A DNA stretch of 64,000 nt from DASZGI01 sp035938995 (GTDB lineage Bacteria > Actinomycetota > Actinomycetes > Streptomycetales > Catenulisporaceae). This document shows positions 60,949-64,000 of this stretch, piece by piece. Made by a program: the position numbers and the translations under genes. Under the pieces are notes generated by a model. It made no database searches and had not been told where the DNA came from. It saw only the letters and a program-made list of their open reading frames with translations. The stretch's first letter is position 1. Each line of letters opens with the position of its first letter. The stretch spans positions 11,858-75,857 of the forward strand of contig NZ_DASZGI010000038.1 in the NCBI RefSeq assembly GCF_035938995.1. The letters are read 5' to 3'.

Positions 60949-61886
60949 TGATCCGCCACTTCCTCCGCGACGACGACCTCACCCCGGCCGAGCAGGCCGA
61001 GGTCCTCGATCTCGCCGACCGGCTCAAGGCCGATCCGCTCGGGCACCAGGTGCTCGCCGGCCCCAAAGCCGTCGCCGTGCTCTTCGACAAGCCCTCCACC
61101 CGCACCCGGGTGTCCTTCTCCGTCGGCATCGCCCAACTCGGCGGCTACCCCCTCATCATCGACGCGAGCGGTAGCCAGCTCGGCCGGGGCGAGCCGGTCG
61201 AGGACACCACCCGCGTCCTCGACCGCCAGGTCGAGGCGATCGTCTGGCGCACCTTCGGCCAGGACCGGATCGAGGCGATGGCCGCCGTCTCCCGCGTACC
61301 GGTCATCAATGCCCTGACCGACCAGTTCCACCCGTGCCAGATCCTCGGCGACCTCCAAACCGTCCGCGAGCGCAAGGGCACCCTCGCCGGAGTGGTGCTC
61401 AGCTACCTCGGTGACGGCGCCAACAACATGGCGCACTCGTACCTGCTCGGCGGCGCGCTCGCCGGCATGCACGTGCGCATCGGTACACCCGCCGCGTACC
61501 AGCCCGACCCGGTGATCGTCGCCGACGCCGCCCGCATCGCCGCACAGACCGGCGGCTCGGTGACCGTGGAACACGACGCCAAGGCCGCCGCCACCGGAGC
61601 CGACGTCCTGGTCACCGACACCTGGGTGTCCATGGGCCAGGAAGCCGAGCAGGCCGACCGAGTCGACGTATTCAAGCCCTACGCCGTCGACGAAGCGGCT
61701 CTCGCCCTCGCCGCCCCGGACGCGATCGCCATGCACTGCCTGCCCGCCTACCGGGGCAAGGAGATAGCCGCCTCGGTCATCGACGGCCCCCAGTCGGCCG
61801 TCTGGGACGAAGCGGAGAACCGCCTGCACGTCCAGAAGGCGCTGCTCAGCTTCCTGATCGGGCACAGTCGCCGGGAGCGACGATGA
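60948..61886 (+). CDS. argF: ornithine carbamoyltransferase
   Basis: A 312-residue enzyme making citrulline from ornithine and carbamoyl phosphate. The carbamoyl-phosphate loop is KPSTRTRVSFSVG (near residue 48), followed by HPCQILGDLQT (near 130). The ornithine-specific HCLPAYRGKEI (near 265) distinguishes it from aspartate carbamoyltransferase. The ATG overlaps the argD stop by one base. Streptomycetes usually carry argF elsewhere; its place inside the operon resembles mycobacteria. Confidence 0.95.
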   Translation: MIRHFLRDDDLTPAEQAEVLDLADRLKADPLGHQVLAGPKAVAVLFDKPSTRTRVSFSVGIAQLGGYPLIIDASGSQLGRGEPVEDTTRVLDRQVEAIVWRTFGQDRIEAMAAVSRVPVINALTDQFHPCQILGDLQTVRERKGTLAGVVLSYLGDGANNMAHSYLLGGALAGMHVRIGTPAAYQPDPVIVADAARIAAQTGGSVTVEHDAKAAATGADVLVTDTWVSMGQEAEQADRVDVFKPYAVDEAALALAAPDAIAMHCLPAYRGKEIAASVIDGPQSAVWDEAENRLHVQKALLSFLIGHSRRERR

Positions 61887-62431
61887 GCGAGATCCCCGGC
61901 CAGCCCGCCCTGAGCGCGCTGACCACCGCCAACACCCGGCGCGCCCGCCACCAGCGCATCGCCGACATCCTCGACCGCCACCAGGTCAGGTCGCAGACCG
62001 CTCTGGCCGACCTGCTCGCTGAGGAGGGGTTCTCGGTCACCCAGGCCACCCTCTCCCGCGACCTCGACGAGCTCGGCGCCGTGCGGATCCGCGACACGGA
62101 CGGCACCCTCGTCTACGCGCTGCGCAGCGAGGGCGGCGACGGCGCGCCGCGGGCCGCCCGCGAGCCGAGCGTCCTCGAGGCGCGGCTCAAGCGGCTGCTC
62201 GGCGAGCTGCTGGTGACTGCGGAGGGCTCGGCCAACCTGGTGGTCCTGCGCACGCCACCGGGCGCCGCACAGTTCCTCGCCTCCGCCATCGACCACGCCG
62301 ACAACCACGGCGTCACCGCCACCGTGATGGGCACGATCGCCGGCGACGACACTGTCCTGGTCATCTGCCGCGAGCCCACCGGAGGCCCCGATCTAGCCCG
62401 CCAACTCATCCAGGCCGCTCACCGCGGCTGA
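61883..62431 (+). CDS. argR: arginine repressor
   Basis: A 182-residue hexameric regulator that binds ARG boxes when arginine is present. The N-terminal winged helix is RHQRIADILDRHQVRSQTAL and VTQATLSRDLDELGAVRIR (about residues 18-70). The arginine-binding C-terminal domain has GTIAGDDTVLVICREPTGG. It overlaps argF by four bases. It should act on the tandem ARG boxes upstream of argC, giving feedback on the whole operon including itself. Confidence 0.95.
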   Translation: MSEIPGQPALSALTTANTRRARHQRIADILDRHQVRSQTALADLLAEEGFSVTQATLSRDLDELGAVRIRDTDGTLVYALRSEGGDGAPRAAREPSVLEARLKRLLGELLVTAEGSANLVVLRTPPGAAQFLASAIDHADNHGVTATVMGTIAGDDTVLVICREPTGGPDLARQLIQAAHRG

Positions 62432-62490
62432 TCACGCGCCGACCCGGCGTCCGCGCCGCCCGCCGCGACCGTCCGACGAAGGGAGCAGCC

Positions 62491-62625
62491 ATGACCGCCC
62501 GCGTCATCCCCACCCGCTCCGGAGGTCCGAACGCCTCCGCGAGCCTCGGCAGGGCCGCCGACCAGAGCGGCAGTCTGCACTCGAATACAGCCGCGCGACA
62601 GGACGTGCCGGACGTGGAGGGATGA
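62491..62625 (+). pseudogene. 44-codon ORF resembling an argG deletion relic
   Basis: A short ORF with a good ribosome site (GGGAG five to six bases before ATG 62491) lies between argR and argH, where argG stands in mycobacterial operons. Its first 27 residues align without gaps to the ArgG N-terminus as I remember it: M-T-x-R-V, SGG at 10-12, Ser16, Gly20, Ala23, Gly27. Residues 29-40 (LHSNTAARQDV) resemble the ArgG C-terminal LSSKLAARRDV. It therefore looks like ArgG with about 360 codons deleted in frame. The stop overlaps an ATG just ahead of argH. A real small protein is the alternative. Confidence 0.5.
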
Positions 62626-62627
62626 CC

Positions 62628-64000
62628 GTGACCAACGGCGAGAAGAAGCCCAACCTCCTGTGGAGCTCCCGCTTCAGCAGCGGCCCGAGCGACGCGCTCG
62701 CTGCATTGTCCGCGAGCGTGCATTTCGACTGGCGTCTGGCTACATACGACCTCGCCGGATCGCGCGCCCACGCTCGGGCCCTGCACAAGGCCGAGCTGCT
62801 GTCCGACACGGAACTTGAGAGCATGCTGCTCGGCCTGGACAAGCTCGAAGCCGATGTCGAGTCCGGCGCCTTCACCCCCACCGTCGCCGACGAGGACTGC
62901 CACACCGCCCTCGAGCGCGGCCTGATCGAACGGGTCGGCCCGGAACTCGGCGGCAGGCTGCGCGCAGGTCGTTCCCGCAACGACCAGATCGCCACGCTCG
63001 GCCGGATGTACCTGCGCGACCAGGCCAGACACCTGGCCGCTCTGGTCACCGACCTGCAGCAGGCGCTCGCCGACCAGGCCGAGGCGAACATCGACGTCGC
63101 CATGCCCGGCCGCACCCACCTACAGCACGCCCAGCCGGTGCTTCTCGCGCACCACCTGCTCGCGCACGTGCACGCGCTCGGCCGCGACGTCGAGCGGCTG
63201 CGCGACTGGGACCGGCGCACCGACGTCTCGCCGTACGGCAGCGGAGCGCTGGCCGGATCCACCCTCGGCCTCGACCCGGTGGGCGTGGCGGCCGAACTCG
63301 GCTTCTCCGGCAGCGCGGCCAACTCCATCGACGGTACCGCCGCACGCGACTATGTGGCCGAATTCGCCTTCGTCGCCGCCATGATCGGCGTCGACATCTC
63401 GCGGATCGCCGAAGAGGTCATCCTCTGGACCACCCGCGAGTTCCGCTTCGCCACCCTCGATGACGCTTACGCGACCGGCTCGTCGATCATGCCGCAGAAG
63501 AAGAACCCGGACATCGCCGAGCTGGCCCGCGGCAAGTCCGGCCGGCTGATCGGCAACCTCGCCGGCCTGCTGGCCACGCTCAAGGCCCTTCCGCTCGCCT
63601 ACAACCGCGATCTACAAGAGGACAAGGAGCCGGTGTTCGACTCCGTCGACACCCTGGCCGTCCTGCTCCCCGCCTTCACCGGCATGATCGCGACGATCAC
63701 GTTCCACCGCGACCGTATGGCGGAACTGGCCCCCGAAGGGTTCTCGCTGGCCACCGATGTCGCCGAATGGCTGGTCAAGCAGGGAGTCCCGTTCCGCCAG
63801 GCGCACGAGATCGCCGGAGCCAGCGTCCGCTACTGCGAAGAACGCGGCCTGGAGCTGTCCCAGCTGACCGACGCCGATCTGAGCGCGATCGACGCCCGGC
63901 TCACGCCCGCGGTCCGCGAGGTGCTGACCGTCCCCGGCTCCCTCGCCTCGCGCGACGGACGCGGCGGCACCGCACCCGTCCGCGTCCGCGAACAGCTGGC
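62628..64000 (+). CDS. argH: argininosuccinate lyase, 3' end outside the window
   Basis: 457 codons of the last arginine biosynthesis enzyme, which splits argininosuccinate to arginine and fumarate. The fumarase/aspartase signature is GSSIMPQKKNPDIAEL (near residue 284). Other family segments: AGRSRNDQIATLGRMYLRD, PGRTHLQHAQPVLLAHHLLA and SGALAGSTLGLDP. GTG 62628 is chosen because GGAGG ends eight bases before it; ATG 62622 is too close to that site. The frame is still open at base 64000, so the last few codons are missing. Confidence 0.95.
   Translation, partial: MTNGEKKPNLLWSSRFSSGPSDALAALSASVHFDWRLATYDLAGSRAHARALHKAELLSDTELESMLLGLDKLEADVESGAFTPTVADEDCHTALERGLIERVGPELGGRLRAGRSRNDQIATLGRMYLRDQARHLAALVTDLQQALADQAEANIDVAMPGRTHLQHAQPVLLAHHLLAHVHALGRDVERLRDWDRRTDVSPYGSGALAGSTLGLDPVGVAAELGFSGSAANSIDGTAARDYVAEFAFVAAMIGVDISRIAEEVILWTTREFRFATLDDAYATGSSIMPQKKNPDIAELARGKSGRLIGNLAGLLATLKALPLAYNRDLQEDKEPVFDSVDTLAVLLPAFTGMIATITFHRDRMAELAPEGFSLATDVAEWLVKQGVPFRQAHEIAGASVRYCEERGLELSQLTDADLSAIDARLTPAVREVLTVPGSLASRDGRGGTAPVRVREQL

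Overview
High-GC actinobacterial chromosome (GC-rich throughout, many GTG starts, four-base stop/start overlaps). The two ends carry conserved core blocks. The left end has tatA-tatC-diacylglycerol kinase-helY. The right end has DUF1844/infC-rpmI-rplT-RNA methyltransferase-histidine kinase-pheS-pheT, followed by argCJBDFR(-)H. From memory, both blocks resemble gene orders of Streptomyces and related filamentous actinobacteria, with argF inside the operon as in mycobacteria. I cannot name the genus.

Layout. 1-6070: Tat translocase, lipid kinase, a Phd/VapC-type toxin-antitoxin pair and the HelY helicase, closed by a 20-bp terminator hairpin. 6079-11754: a surface-anchored Pro/Ser/Thr-rich protein, an AAA+ ATPase, a DasR-like operator, an RsbW-type ATPase and a decapitated phospholipase-D-like gene. 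11782-20930: Lon with an HspR-type HAIR operator, a pterin dehydratase, an M48 protease, a cholesterol-oxidase-like GMC enzyme, a hydrolase, a Nudix enzyme and a membrane protein. 21369-22368: an ABC-F gene broken by two deletions. 22415-25862: an Lrp regulator, tryptophan 2,3-dioxygenase and a tryptophanyl-tRNA synthetase preceded by a complete Trp-Trp leader-peptide attenuator. 25873-32930: Ung, PadR, TrmB, an XRE/TPR regulator divergent from a membrane PLD-like protein, and a hydrolase. 32977-41479: a complete FxSxx-COOH peptide-maturation operon. 41712-47725: 5'-3' exonuclease, a PLP enzyme, a mycosin pair, SseB and DUF1844. 47726 to the end: translation genes and arginine biosynthesis.

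The most distinctive accessory system is the FxSxx-COOH operon (fxsA, fxsB, TIR-like protein, fxsC, fxsT). It encodes a small precursor peptide, a radical SAM maturase fused to an HExxH domain, and large TIR/NB-ARC/TPR signalling proteins. Its precursor ends in FNASL instead of the expected F-x-S-x-x. Other notable signals are the trpS attenuator, an infC leader with an intrinsic terminator and an ATC start, tandem ARG boxes on a leaderless argC promoter, and a 44-codon ORF between argR and argH that looks like a deletion relic of argG. At least eight genes have a -10 hexamer 6-7 nt before the start codon, so leaderless transcription appears common here.

Comparisons with named families and other genomes come from memory; no database search was run.
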